DNA of 64,000 nt from Laspinema sp. D2d (lineage in GTDB: Bacteria > Cyanobacteriota > Cyanobacteriia > Cyanobacteriales > Laspinemataceae): positions 302,348-366,347 of the forward strand of contig NZ_JAMXFC010000001.1 in NCBI RefSeq assembly GCF_025370755.1. The letters are read 5' to 3'. The position numbers were made by a program, and so were the translations under genes. The stretch's first letter is position 1, and each line of letters starts with the position of its first letter. The notes beneath the pieces were generated by a model, which searched no databases, was not told the origin of the DNA, and saw only the letters and a list, made by a program, of their open reading frames with translations. Positions 19,311-29,544 of this stretch are shown here, in pieces.

Positions 19311-19326
19311 CTTAGGTGAATCGTTT

Positions 19327-19671
19327 ATGAAAATTACCTCGCTAAATACGCTGACTCCCGAATCGGTTTCCCATAATCCAGCCATTCAAAAAAAAGTGAT
19401 GCTCAAGGCGGGAGAACTGCCCCACCTCACCAATTTTTCCCAGGCTAAATTTACGCCCGGGCAAGTGGCTACTGCCCATGCTCATGGGGATATGTGTGAG
19501 GTATTTTTTGTCTCTCAAGGATCGGGATTAATTCGGGTGAATGGCATAGATTATTCCCTAGAACCCGGAACTTGTATTGCCATAGAACCGGGAGAACTTC
19601 ATGAGGTCGTAAACAATAGTTCGCAAGATTTAATTTTAACTTATTTTGGCTTAAAAGTTCACGGAATTTAA
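19327..19671 (+). CDS. small cupin-domain protein
   Basis: A 114-residue single cupin barrel. The two cupin motifs are visible: TAHAHGDMCEVFFVSQG with two His and a Glu as metal ligands, and PGELHEVVN with the last His. Such small cupins bind a metal and act as sugar isomerases, dioxygenases or sensors, and the substrate cannot be told. I used the ATG at 19327; an open frame continues upstream into the PHP gene but the match to the fold starts only here. It lies 16 nt after the PHP stop, so the genes probably form an operon. The stop codon is embedded in a 16-bp AT-only palindrome at 19667-19682. Confidence 0.82.
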   Translation: MKITSLNTLTPESVSHNPAIQKKVMLKAGELPHLTNFSQAKFTPGQVATAHAHGDMCEVFFVSQGSGLIRVNGIDYSLEPGTCIAIEPGELHEVVNNSSQDLILTYFGLKVHGI

Positions 19672-19935
19672 AATATTTTAAAGGGATTGATAGCGAGTCT
19701 TGATAGATACAAAGAACCTTTCATTTAATCCATTCCATGTCTAACCTGTAGAGGATTGAAGCCAGAATCTAAGAGAAAATGCCTATTAGCTGCTCGGAAC
19801 AGGGCGATTTAATCCCAAGGGATTAAGGGCAAATTAATGGGAATAGGTTACTATTTTTAAAGGGGGAGATGAAAAAGGCGGGTTACGGGGTAACTTGTCG
19901 TTCATTGCTCGCGTCAATTCTATAAAATTTACTTT

Positions 19936-22900
19936 ATGTCAAACCCTTTGGTTCTGAAAATTCTGTGGGTTGAGAATACCCTGAACAAAGATAAACCGAT
20001 TCAAACACTTTTATCCACAACTCCGACCCTGAAAAGTGAGTTAACCTGTATCGACTCCGTAGAGGCGGCGATCGCCGAGTTAAAACAGCACCAGTTTGAT
20101 GCGATCGCCCTGGAGTTGTCCCGGGAGGAGACGGGGGAACTTGATCGCCTGCATCGCCTGTATGAGATGAGATTAGCGGGAGAATCCCCAGGTTCGAGAA
20201 CCCCCATTCTCCCGGGAATTGTAGCCGTGATTCCGGGGGAGGATGAGGAATTAGCATTACAGGCGATCGCCGCTGGAGCCCTCGGCTGTTTGTTTACCCC
20301 GGAACTCACCGAATCCTTGCTAATTCGGACCATCCGACGGGGGATTGAGCAGAGGAACCGGATCATCCGCGATCGCCAGCTTGAACCGCACAAACAACGG
20401 ATTATCCAACGACAAAATGACGCCCTATTAGCCCTCACAAGCTCTCACCGGGGGAAAGAGGGGGATTTTACCAAAATCTGCCAGGAAATTACTGAAGTTG
20501 CGGCACAAACCCTAGAAGTAGACCGAGTGAGTATTTGGTGGTATAATCGCGATCGCACCGCCATTCGATGTGTGGATTTGTTCGAGAGTCGCCAGCAACG
20601 GCATTCCGAGGGACTTGAACTGTTTGCCCAGGACTACCCCAATTATTTTAAGGCCCTAGCCAATAACCGGGCGATCGCCGCTGATGACGCTCACACCCAT
20701 CCCGCAACCCAAGAATTTTCGGCGGGTTATCTCACACCCTTGGGAATTGCCTCCCTGTTGGATGCACCCATTCGCTTAGGGGGTCAAGTGGTGGGGGTCA
20801 TCTGTTGCGAACAAATGGAAATCCCGCGAAATTGGTTGGTAGAAGATCAACAACTGATTTCGTCCCTCGCTGACTTTGTAGCATTAGGAATGGAAGAGTG
20901 CGAACGATTCCGGACCCAACAAGAGTTACAACATTATCAGGAACATTTAGAAGAGTTAGTTGCCGATCGCACCGCCAAATTTCAACAAATTAATCAACAA
21001 TTACAAGCAGAAATTGAACAACGTCACCAAACTGAATTAGCCCTGCGTACGAGCGAATCTAAATATCGCTCGGTAGTCGATCATATTAAAGAAGTTATTT
21101 TTCAAACTGACAAACAAAACTGTTGGACCTTTCTCAATCCGGCTTGGACCGAAATGACGGGATTTACCGTAGAAGAAAGCCTGGGAAAATCATTTTTAGC
21201 CTTTATTGTGGAAGAAGAACAGTCTCAGGGGAGCGAAGGATTAGCCTTACTCACCGATGATCCCATTCACTACAATTGCTTTGAAATTCAACTGCGGACC
21301 CTGGAGGGCAAGCGGCGATGGGTAAATGTTTGTGGCAGCCATTACTTGGATGAAACCGGAACCGTTTTGGGTCTTTATGGGACGCTGGATGATATCACTG
21401 AACGCAAGCAAGTTGAGCAAGCTTTACGGGAAAGTGAGGAACGGTTTCGCGCCATTGCTCAGGGTACTTCCGTTCCCTTACTGATTAGCCAGATTTCTGA
21501 TGGCACGATTGTCTATGCCAATGAACTCCTGGGGGAACTGTTAGGAATGTCACTCTCAGAGTTAATCGGTACAAGAACTCCAGATTTTTATGTGAATCCC
21601 AGTGATCGCGCAGTGATGTTGGCTCAATTAAGGAAAGATGGATTTCTTTCCGGGTATGAATTGCATATTAAAAAGGCAAATGGCACTCCATTTTGGGTTT
21701 TGATTTCTATTCAGTTTATTACCTTTAATGGCGAAGCTGCCATGTTGACGACGTTATCTGATATTACCTATCGCAAACAAGCCGAAGAATCGATTCGAGC
21801 CAGCGAACGTAAATATCGCGATTTAGTGGAAACCTCACAAGATTTAATTTGGTCCGTAGATCGGGACGGCTGTTGGACTTTTTTGAATCCGGCAACTCGT
21901 CATATTTACGGGTATGAACCCGAAGAAATGTTAGGGCGATCGTTCACCGAATTTCAGCCCCCACGGGCCGCCCAAACTGATTGGAGAATTTTTCAAAACC
22001 TCTTAGCTGGAAAGTCGTATTCTCAGTATGAAACGGAACACATTCGTAAAGATGGGAGTGCGATTTATCTCAGCTTTAATGCCGTCGCTTTGCAGGATGA
22101 ACAGGGAAATGTCGTCGGAACAACGGGGACGGCGACAAATATAACCGCACGGAAGCGGACTGAAGACAAATTGCGAGAGCGATCGCAACAAGCCACCCTC
22201 GGTGCTGAAGTCGGTGCTGCTCTCACTCAGGTAGGAAGTTTACGTCAGATTATCCAACGGTGCGCGGTGGAAATCGTCCGCCATCTGGATGCTGCCTGGG
22301 TTGCCATCTGGACTGTAGATTCCAGTCAAAATTTGGAATTGCAAGCCAGTGCCGGACCCTGTATGCCTCCCGAGGGCGATCGCGCCCTTTTAGGTCAATT
22401 TAACCCTCAACAGATTGCCCAATTACGCCAAATCTACTGGAGCAATGACGCCCTCACTCACGCCGATGTGAGCGCCTGGGTGCAGCAAGCTGGACTCGTC
22501 GCTTTTGCAGGCTATCCCTTGATTGTAGATGATCTCGTGGTGGGGGTCATGGAAATTTTTGCGGCTCACCCGTTCTCTAGCACAACCCTGGATTATCTGA
22601 GGACGATCGCCGATCGCATTGCCATTGGCATTGATCGCAAGCAAGCGGATTTAGAGCAACGGATGGCAACGGAACGCCTGCAATATTTGCTCCGGTCTAG
22701 TCCAGCGGTGATTTATAGCCGCAAAGCCATTGGAGATCATGCCGTTACTTTTATTAGTTCCAATGTTAGCACATTGTTGGGTTACGCGCCAAGGGAATTT
22801 ATGGAAAACCCTAGTTTTTGGGTCAATCGAGTCCATCCCGAGGAATCCAGTTGCCTCCAACTCGGGTTAACTCACTTGTTGGAGTCCGGTAAAAACCGCG

Positions 22901-25872
22901 ATGAATACCGCTTTCAACATCAAAATGGGGAATGGCGATGGATGCGAGACGAACAGAAATTAGTCCGGGATGACGCGGGAAACCCTTTAGAAATCGTCGG
23001 ATATTGGGCAGATATCAGCGATCGCAAATTCGCCGAGTCCGCCTTACTTGAAACCAGTGCACGGCTGGATAACATTCTGAGTTCGATTGATGATACCTTG
23101 TGGTCTGTCTCGCTGCCTAATCGCACTTTGTTGTATATGAATCAGGCGGCTGAGAAAATCTACGGGCGCAAAGTGGAAGAGTTTTTTAATAATCCCAATC
23201 TTTGGGCGACGATGATTCATCCCGAGGATTCCGCCCAACTAGAACCGTTGTTTGATGTTCTCACTTCTCCCCAGAGTAAAGATATTGAATATCGGATTGT
23301 GCGACCGAATGGAGAAATTCGTTGGCTGCGCGATCGCTCGCGGATTATTTATGATGCCTCCGGTTCTCCCATCCGGATTGATGGGCTGGCTACAGATATT
23401 ACGGAACGCAAGCGGTACGAAGCGGCACTGGAACAAGAACGCCAGCAATTACGGCAAATCGTCACTCATGCGCCGGTCGCAATGGCAATGTTTGATCGGG
23501 AAATGTGCTATCTAGCCTATAGCGATCGCTGGTGTCTGGATTATCAAATTACTCAGCCGTCGTTGTTAGGTCGCAGTCATTATGAAATTTTCCCCAACCT
23601 CAACTCACGCTGGATTAATATTCATCAACAGGCACTCACAGGAACCGTGATGTCCAGTTCTGAAGATGTCTGGGAAAATGCCGATGGTAGCCCCCATTAT
23701 GTGAGTTGGGCGATTCATCCTTGGTATTCTCCAGACATGGCGATCGGGGGAATTGTGATGGTGAGTATTGACATTGATGAATTAGTCCAGGCGCGGGAAC
23801 AAGCCCTAGAAGCCGCTCGATTGAAGTCGCAATTTTTAGCGAACATGAGTCACGAAATTCGGACTCCCATGAATGGGGTTTTAGGCATGACTGAATTGTT
23901 ACTGCGAACCCAACTAACGGCCCAACAACGGGATTTTGTGCAAACCCTAAAAATTAGCGGAGAAAATTTATTAACCCTGATTGATGATATTCTCGATTTC
24001 TCCAAACTCGAAGCCGGAGAAATGCGTTTAGATTCTCATGAGTTTGACTTGAACCAGACCTTAGAAGATGCTGTTGATTTATTTACCTTATCGGCAGCTT
24101 CTAAACAAATTGAATTAGCGGTTCTGGTTACTCCCGATGTTCCCCGATATCTTAAAGGGGATGCCAGTCGCCTGCGGCAAATCCTTACCAATCTGCTGGG
24201 GAATGCCATCAAATTTACGGAACGGGGAGAAGTCGTCATTACGGTCACTTGGGCAGAATCAACCCCCGAACAATCTCTTGAAACACCGGAAGCATCCACC
24301 CGATTTACCCTCACTTTTTCAGTTCGGGATAGTGGGATTGGGATTGCCCCTAGCGATCGTAAAAAGCTCTTTCAATCGTTCTCCCAGGTCGATGCTTCTA
24401 CCACTCGGAAATATGGAGGAACTGGCCTGGGGTTAGCTATCTGCAAGCAATTAACTCAATTAATGGGCGGTGAAATTGGCGTAGAGAGTCAAGTTGGGGT
24501 CGGTTCAACTTTCTGGTTTACGGTGCAGTTTGAATCGGTGGCAACTGTTAATCCGAATATCGGGTTTACCCAACCCCCTTCCTTAGATGAGTCCTGCTCT
24601 ATTCTGTGGGGAAAAAAGCTATTAATTGTGGATGATTCTCCGATTAATCGCCAAGTTGTGCGCCAGCAAGCGAGTCACTGGGGCATGGCAGTATCTGAAG
24701 CCGAAGATGGTTTAGAGGCCATTAAGCTTTTAAGAAAAGCGGTCTCTACCGGGGAGCCTTTTAATCTAGCCTTGTTGGATATGCAAATGCCCAAAATGGA
24801 TGGGGAAATTCTTGGTCAGCTCATCCTCACAGAACCAGTTTTAGCCAATACTTCATTAATTATGATGACGTCAATCAATGAAAGTTATCAAGCTAAAAAG
24901 TTTTTAGATTTGGGGTTTTCTGCCTATTTGATTAAGCCGATTAAAGAATCACGGTTGCTGGAATGTTTAATTCGAGGAATTAGTTCAGACGGGTATGAGG
25001 GTTCTGGTTCTCCCCCTTCCGATCGCGAGGGATTAGCCTCTTCAATCCCTGAGAACAGCGAGAAACCTCAGTCTAATAATGGGTTGAATATTTTATTAGT
25101 GGAAGATACTCGTATCAATCAAAAAGTGGTATTGAATCAGTTAGAATCCCTAGGGTTTGTAGCCGATTGTGCGAATAATGGACAAGAGGCACTGGACAAA
25201 ATGCAGGACACAGCGTATAATATCGTGTTTATGGATTGCCAAATGCCTGTATTAGATGGGTATGATGCAACCCGCGCCATTCGGGACAGAGAAGGAGACC
25301 AGCGACATACGGTGGTCATTGGGTTGACCGCCTACGCAATGGAAGGCGATCGCCAAAAATGTCTGGCAGCCGGTATGGATGATTATCTCACAAAACCCGT
25401 TTCCGTCAAAGATTTACAACAGGCGATCGCGCAGTGGGGCCACCCCACCTCGGGGGAGGTGACTGCCGTTCCCATCAACCTGACGGCTGAGGGACCTCTA
25501 CTGGACCTCTCTTCGGAATCTACCTCATCAGTTGGGGAACATCCCATTGATGAACAACATCTATTAGAGATTGCCCGAGGCGATCGCCTGTTTGCGGTGG
25601 AACTGATCACAGCATTTATCGAGGATGGCAAACAGTACCTAGAAGATGCCCATCAAGCCTTAATCCAAGGCGATGCCGTCACCCTCGGGCGTAAGGCACA
25701 CCAAATTCAAGGGGGAAGCGCCACCATTGCCGCAATCGCCATGCCGACATTAGCTGCAAACTTAGAAAAACAAGCCAAACAGAGTAATTTTAAGGAGGCC
25801 GAGGAACTGCTGGGACAATTGAAAACGATTTTAAACCATATTGAGAAATGGGTGAAGGATTGGCCCGTCTAA
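19936..25872 (+). CDS. giant hybrid sensor histidine kinase (REC-like/GAF/PAS/HK/REC/REC/Hpt)
   Basis: A 1978-residue soluble multi-step phosphorelay protein. Order: receiver-like domain at 7-130; GAF at about 164-320; coiled coil; three PAS domains from about 375, 503 and 624; second GAF at about 755-900; three more PAS domains from about 915, 1043 and 1171; HisKA with His1306 in MSHEIRTPMNG; ATPase domain at about 1410-1530; receiver 1 with Asp1615 (LLDMQMPKMDG); receiver 2 with Asp1767 (FMDCQMPVLDG); Hpt with His1922 (KAHQIQGGS). There are no membrane helices, so the inputs are cytosolic, possibly bound chromophores or ligands of the GAF domains. The first receiver has Glu60 where the phospho-Asp should be. 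Full His-Asp-His relay elements are in one chain, which allows output to a separate regulator. Two more kinase genes follow on the same strand. Confidence 0.92.
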   Translation: MSNPLVLKILWVENTLNKDKPIQTLLSTTPTLKSELTCIDSVEAAIAELKQHQFDAIALELSREETGELDRLHRLYEMRLAGESPGSRTPILPGIVAVIPGEDEELALQAIAAGALGCLFTPELTESLLIRTIRRGIEQRNRIIRDRQLEPHKQRIIQRQNDALLALTSSHRGKEGDFTKICQEITEVAAQTLEVDRVSIWWYNRDRTAIRCVDLFESRQQRHSEGLELFAQDYPNYFKALANNRAIAADDAHTHPATQEFSAGYLTPLGIASLLDAPIRLGGQVVGVICCEQMEIPRNWLVEDQQLISSLADFVALGMEECERFRTQQELQHYQEHLEELVADRTAKFQQINQQLQAEIEQRHQTELALRTSESKYRSVVDHIKEVIFQTDKQNCWTFLNPAWTEMTGFTVEESLGKSFLAFIVEEEQSQGSEGLALLTDDPIHYNCFEIQLRTLEGKRRWVNVCGSHYLDETGTVLGLYGTLDDITERKQVEQALRESEERFRAIAQGTSVPLLISQISDGTIVYANELLGELLGMSLSELIGTRTPDFYVNPSDRAVMLAQLRKDGFLSGYELHIKKANGTPFWVLISIQFITFNGEAAMLTTLSDITYRKQAEESIRASERKYRDLVETSQDLIWSVDRDGCWTFLNPATRHIYGYEPEEMLGRSFTEFQPPRAAQTDWRIFQNLLAGKSYSQYETEHIRKDGSAIYLSFNAVALQDEQGNVVGTTGTATNITARKRTEDKLRERSQQATLGAEVGAALTQVGSLRQIIQRCAVEIVRHLDAAWVAIWTVDSSQNLELQASAGPCMPPEGDRALLGQFNPQQIAQLRQIYWSNDALTHADVSAWVQQAGLVAFAGYPLIVDDLVVGVMEIFAAHPFSSTTLDYLRTIADRIAIGIDRKQADLEQRMATERLQYLLRSSPAVIYSRKAIGDHAVTFISSNVSTLLGYAPREFMENPSFWVNRVHPEESSCLQLGLTHLLESGKNRDEYRFQHQNGEWRWMRDEQKLVRDDAGNPLEIVGYWADISDRKFAESALLETSARLDNILSSIDDTLWSVSLPNRTLLYMNQAAEKIYGRKVEEFFNNPNLWATMIHPEDSAQLEPLFDVLTSPQSKDIEYRIVRPNGEIRWLRDRSRIIYDASGSPIRIDGLATDITERKRYEAALEQERQQLRQIVTHAPVAMAMFDREMCYLAYSDRWCLDYQITQPSLLGRSHYEIFPNLNSRWINIHQQALTGTVMSSSEDVWENADGSPHYVSWAIHPWYSPDMAIGGIVMVSIDIDELVQAREQALEAARLKSQFLANMSHEIRTPMNGVLGMTELLLRTQLTAQQRDFVQTLKISGENLLTLIDDILDFSKLEAGEMRLDSHEFDLNQTLEDAVDLFTLSAASKQIELAVLVTPDVPRYLKGDASRLRQILTNLLGNAIKFTERGEVVITVTWAESTPEQSLETPEASTRFTLTFSVRDSGIGIAPSDRKKLFQSFSQVDASTTRKYGGTGLGLAICKQLTQLMGGEIGVESQVGVGSTFWFTVQFESVATVNPNIGFTQPPSLDESCSILWGKKLLIVDDSPINRQVVRQQASHWGMAVSEAEDGLEAIKLLRKAVSTGEPFNLALLDMQMPKMDGEILGQLILTEPVLANTSLIMMTSINESYQAKKFLDLGFSAYLIKPIKESRLLECLIRGISSDGYEGSGSPPSDREGLASSIPENSEKPQSNNGLNILLVEDTRINQKVVLNQLESLGFVADCANNGQEALDKMQDTAYNIVFMDCQMPVLDGYDATRAIRDREGDQRHTVVIGLTAYAMEGDRQKCLAAGMDDYLTKPVSVKDLQQAIAQWGHPTSGEVTAVPINLTAEGPLLDLSSESTSSVGEHPIDEQHLLEIARGDRLFAVELITAFIEDGKQYLEDAHQALIQGDAVTLGRKAHQIQGGSATIAAIAMPTLAANLEKQAKQSNFKEAEELLGQLKTILNHIEKWVKDWPV

Positions 25873-26047
25873 CCCTTTATGAAACCCTGGCGCTGGCTAG
25901 GATAAAGGTACTCTATCCCCCCCCAAATCAAGGCCGAGAATCCATATAAAATTGAAGAAAAATCAGAAAAAATGTACAGTGAAGAAGAGGTATGGTTTTA
26001 TTATCGTTTGTCCTTGGTTTATTGTCCCATTGCCCCGGCACCTACTT

Positions 26048-28132
26048 ATGTCAAAAATACTCGTTATAGATGATGATGGGGTAACTCGTTTACTCCTGAA
26101 ACGGAACCTCCAAATGCAGGGATATAATGTAACCTTGGCTAAAAATGGAGCCGAAGGATTGCGACTCGCCGAAGAACTCCGTCCAGATTTAATCGTCTGT
26201 GACTGGATGATGCCGCTAGTAGATGGTGTGGAAGTCTGTCGCCGCATTAAAGCTCACCCCATCTTAGCCACTACCTTTTTTATTCTCCTCACCGTCCGGG
26301 GACAAGTCGATGATCGGATTCAAGGTCTTGATTCAGGAGCCGATGAATTTCTCTCCAAACCAATAGAAAGTGATGAATTACTGGCCCGAGTTCGGGCGGG
26401 ATTGCGACTACGCCAGTTAACCCAGCAATTAAGCCAAGCGAATCAACAGTTATCGGCTCTCGTAGAAGTTCAACAACAGTTATTAAGTGCCGTAGATTCT
26501 AACCCTGAAGAAGCCAATTCCTCCTATATTCAGTTACTTGCCCCCCTGGGACAAGCTGCGCAAGCAAGTCGCGCTTACATGAGCGAACTCTATCAGGATC
26601 AGGCGGGAATTGAACCCTTGATATTATGCGAGTGGTTTGCAAAAGACCGCAGGGGTAATTCTAGCCCACAGACTTCCCAACCGACAGAGGGTCTAATTCC
26701 GCCCAATCCCTTACCTTCGCGCTGGATTGAAACCTTCAACAAGGGTGGAATTGTAGCCGGGAAAGTGAGCGATTTTCCCGCTGTGGAACGAGAGATTTTG
26801 GAGCAAGCCTGCCTGGAGTCCGTATTAATGTTACCCCTCACCCTCAAGGATGAATTAGTGGGCTTTATCGGCTTTGAGAATTGTGCGATCGCCGATCTGG
26901 ATTCTCTGCTGCCGATTTTGCGCGCCGCCGCCGCTGCCATTTGCCTACACCGCGATCGCTCCGCTGCCTTACTCGCCCTCAGAGCCAGTGAAGCCCGCTA
27001 TCGGGCGATTATCGAAGACCAAACGGAATTTATCTGTCGCTTTGCCCCCGATGGGACCGTGACCTTCGTTAATGATGCCTACTGTCGGTATTTTACCATG
27101 AGTCGAGAGGAACTGATGGATGGCTCTCTGGTTCCCTTTCGCCCCGATTTTGAGCGGGATTTTGTCAACCAGCCCGTGATCAACCGAGAAGAATCCGCCG
27201 TTTTACCCAATGGAGAAGTGCGATGGCATCATTGGACTGAACGGGCGGTCTTTTCTGGAGATGAACTCGTTGAGTTTCAAGCCGTTGGGCGAGATATTAC
27301 CGAACGCAAACAAGCCGAAGAGGAAACCCTAAAAGCCCTGGAGAAAGAAAAAGAACTCAATCAGCTTAAAACTCACTTTGTATCTATGGTTTCCCATGAA
27401 TTCCGTACCCCCCTCACCACTATTCTTTCCTCCGCTGACTTGTTGGAATATTACCAAGAAGACTTTCCCGATTCCAAAGAGGATAAAAAGCTCCAAGCCA
27501 TCCAACGGATTCAAAGTGTTTCCGTCAATATGACGCAAATGATTGATGATGTTCTATTAATTGGTCATGCTGAATCAGGTAACCTACAATGCAACCGCCA
27601 TCCCTTAGATGTAGTGGAGTTTTGTCAGCAATTAGTCGAGGATATGCAGTTTATTGATAACGGGTTACATGGGATTGAGTTAATTTTATCTCAACCGAGT
27701 CTCTCTGCCTGTATGGATGAAAAATTACTGCGGCATATCCTGACCAACTTACTCTCTAATGCTCTCAAATATTCCCCTGAAGGGATGCCGATTCAACTAG
27801 AACTGTGCGATCGCCAAAACCTAGCCATTTTTCACGTCAAAGATCGTGGAATCGGCATTCCCCCGGAAGACTTGCCCCATCTATTTGAGCCATTCCAACG
27901 CTGCCGAAATGTCGGTAAAATTTCCGGCACTGGCATGGGACTAGCCATTGTGAAAAAGTGTGTAGAAATTCATGGGGGAGAAATTTCTGTCCAGAGTGAA
28001 GTTAGCACGAAAGAGCGATCGGGCGGCACTACCTTAACGGTCATTTTACCCCGCTTCCCCCTGTCCCGCCTCACCTCTGACTTGAAAGATAAAGTCATTC
28101 AAATCCGTCCCGGAAACAGGCCCGAGGAATAA
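26048..28132 (+). CDS. REC-GAF-PAS hybrid histidine kinase
   Basis: About 695 residues. An N-terminal receiver has phospho-Asp52 in VCDWMMPLVDG. A coiled coil follows at about 120-150, a divergent GAF-like region at about 150-300, a PAS domain from about 317, HisKA with His450 in VSHEFRTPLT, and an ATPase domain with KDRGIGIP and GTGMGLAIV. The receiver-first layout means it is controlled by an upstream phospho-donor, plausibly the Hpt of the preceding 1978-residue protein, though that link is inference. I start it at the ATG at 26048 (MSKILVIDDD) because the receiver fold begins there; the frame is open for 32 more codons upstream but they encode an unrelated basic-hydrophobic stretch. Its receiver is a close paralogue of the next gene's. 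Confidence 0.9.
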   Translation: MSKILVIDDDGVTRLLLKRNLQMQGYNVTLAKNGAEGLRLAEELRPDLIVCDWMMPLVDGVEVCRRIKAHPILATTFFILLTVRGQVDDRIQGLDSGADEFLSKPIESDELLARVRAGLRLRQLTQQLSQANQQLSALVEVQQQLLSAVDSNPEEANSSYIQLLAPLGQAAQASRAYMSELYQDQAGIEPLILCEWFAKDRRGNSSPQTSQPTEGLIPPNPLPSRWIETFNKGGIVAGKVSDFPAVEREILEQACLESVLMLPLTLKDELVGFIGFENCAIADLDSLLPILRAAAAAICLHRDRSAALLALRASEARYRAIIEDQTEFICRFAPDGTVTFVNDAYCRYFTMSREELMDGSLVPFRPDFERDFVNQPVINREESAVLPNGEVRWHHWTERAVFSGDELVEFQAVGRDITERKQAEEETLKALEKEKELNQLKTHFVSMVSHEFRTPLTTILSSADLLEYYQEDFPDSKEDKKLQAIQRIQSVSVNMTQMIDDVLLIGHAESGNLQCNRHPLDVVEFCQQLVEDMQFIDNGLHGIELILSQPSLSACMDEKLLRHILTNLLSNALKYSPEGMPIQLELCDRQNLAIFHVKDRGIGIPPEDLPHLFEPFQRCRNVGKISGTGMGLAIVKKCVEIHGGEISVQSEVSTKERSGGTTLTVILPRFPLSRLTSDLKDKVIQIRPGNRPEE

Positions 28133-28167
28133 GCCTGAATCCTCCCCCAGTGTCCCGGATAGGCATC

Positions 28168-28208
28168 CTAACTCTTCATGTATTTGAACGGAAAGAGTTA
28201 GAGATTTT
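28168..28208 (+). terminator. intrinsic terminator between the two REC-kinase genes
   Basis: CTAACTCTT (28168-28176) pairs perfectly with AAGAGTTAG (28193-28201), followed by AGATTTTTAAATT. It lies 36 nt after the upstream stop and 62 nt before the next start, so the two kinase genes are probably separate transcripts. Confidence 0.75.
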
Positions 28209-28269
28209 TAAATTATGATACCATACAAAATTGACCCTCCAACTTATATGATAAGTTCCTCTAAAAACT

Positions 28270-29520
28270 ATGGATAAAATCCTGGTCATAGATGATGATT
28301 CCGCCACCCGCTTACTCCTTAAACGAGACTTAAAATTAGAAGGGCATGAAGTCACCGTTGCTAAAGATGGGGAAGAAGGGGTAAAACTCGCCCTAGAACT
28401 TCATCCCGCCTTAATTATTTGCGATTGGGTAATGCCTTATTTTGATGGCGTAGAAGTCTGTCGGATCGTTAAATCAAACCCTGAATTAGCCTCTACTTTT
28501 TTTATTTTACTGACCTCCAAAGTCGATTTAGAGGACCGTATTCAAGGACTTGATGCCGGGGCCGATGATTTTCTCTCCAAACCCGTCAATCCAGCCGAAC
28601 TTTTAGCCCGGGTCAGGGCCGGACTGCGACTCTATCATTCCCAACAACAATTAAGCCAATCTAATCAACAACTCAGCCAAACCTTACGGGATTTACAACA
28701 AACCCAGGCTCAGTTAATCCAAAGCGAAAAAATGTCCTCCATCGGTCAAATGGTGGCCGGAATTGCCCATGAAATCAATAATCCCGTGACCTTTATTGAT
28801 GGCAATTTGAATCATGCCAGCAAATATATTAAAGAATTACTAGAGTTTATTCAACTGTTTCAAAAACATTATCCCAATCCGCTGCCGGAGATGAAAGAAG
28901 CAGCCGAAGAATTAGATTTAGAATTTTTAATGGCGGATTTTCCTCCCCTTGTCGAATCTATGAAGCGAGGGGCGAAGCGGATTCGAGAAATTGTAGAATC
29001 GTTGCGAACCTTTTCTCATTTGGATGAAGCGGAACTGAAGGATGTAGATTTGCATGAAGGGTTGGATAGTACCCTCTCAATTTTAAAAGGTCGTTTAGAA
29101 GGGATTGAAACTGAGATTACCTATGGAGAATTACCACGGGTCGAATGCTATCCAAGTGATATCAATCAAGTATTTTTTCACCTTCTCAATAATGCGATCG
29201 ATGCTGTAGGAAAACGTACCCCTCTCCCAAATTCTACCCCCCCTCGGATTCGCATTTGTACCGAAACTCGCACCGCTTCCCATGCCGTAATTCGGATCAT
29301 TGATAATGGTATCGGCATTCCCAAAGAGACGGTCCCTAATATTTTTAATCCCTTTTTTACGACTAAAGATGTTGGGGCGGGAAAAGGACTCGGCTTAACT
29401 ATTTCTTATCAAATAGTTGTCGATAAACATGGGGGAAAATTAGAGGTTCATTCTGAACCGGGACAAGAAACAGAATTCGCCGTCATCATCCCCATTTCTC
29501 CTCCCAAAAAGCTGGGATAA
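28270..29520 (+). CDS. REC-histidine kinase (receiver first)
   Basis: A 416-residue cytosolic protein. The receiver at 1-120 has phospho-Asp52 (CDWVMPYFDG). A Gln/Leu/Ser-rich coiled coil follows at about 120-155, then a kinase core with His167 in GIAHEINNPVT, an ATPase domain with IDNGIGIP, and NPFFTTKDVGAGKGLGL. The HEINNP form of the H-box groups it with kinases of the NtrB/CheA-unrelated cyanobacterial type often paired with REC domains. Its receiver shares long stretches with the preceding gene (both contain LARVRAGLRL and FFILLT), but the kinase halves differ, which suggests receiver duplication with module exchange. It ends 17 nt from the convergent sugar permease gene, with a shared hairpin over both stop codons. 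Confidence 0.9.
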   Translation: MDKILVIDDDSATRLLLKRDLKLEGHEVTVAKDGEEGVKLALELHPALIICDWVMPYFDGVEVCRIVKSNPELASTFFILLTSKVDLEDRIQGLDAGADDFLSKPVNPAELLARVRAGLRLYHSQQQLSQSNQQLSQTLRDLQQTQAQLIQSEKMSSIGQMVAGIAHEINNPVTFIDGNLNHASKYIKELLEFIQLFQKHYPNPLPEMKEAAEELDLEFLMADFPPLVESMKRGAKRIREIVESLRTFSHLDEAELKDVDLHEGLDSTLSILKGRLEGIETEITYGELPRVECYPSDINQVFFHLLNNAIDAVGKRTPLPNSTPPRIRICTETRTASHAVIRIIDNGIGIPKETVPNIFNPFFTTKDVGAGKGLGLTISYQIVVDKHGGKLEVHSEPGQETEFAVIIPISPPKKLG

Positions 29521-29544
29521 ATTTCCCTCTTCGTCCTTTATCCC
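29514..29544. terminator. shared hairpin covering two convergent stop codons
   Basis: GGGATAAA (29514-29521) and TTTATCCC (29537-29544) are perfect inverted copies. Each arm contains the stop codon of one of the two convergent genes. The T-runs after the arms are short, so it is only a moderate bidirectional terminator. Confidence 0.5.
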
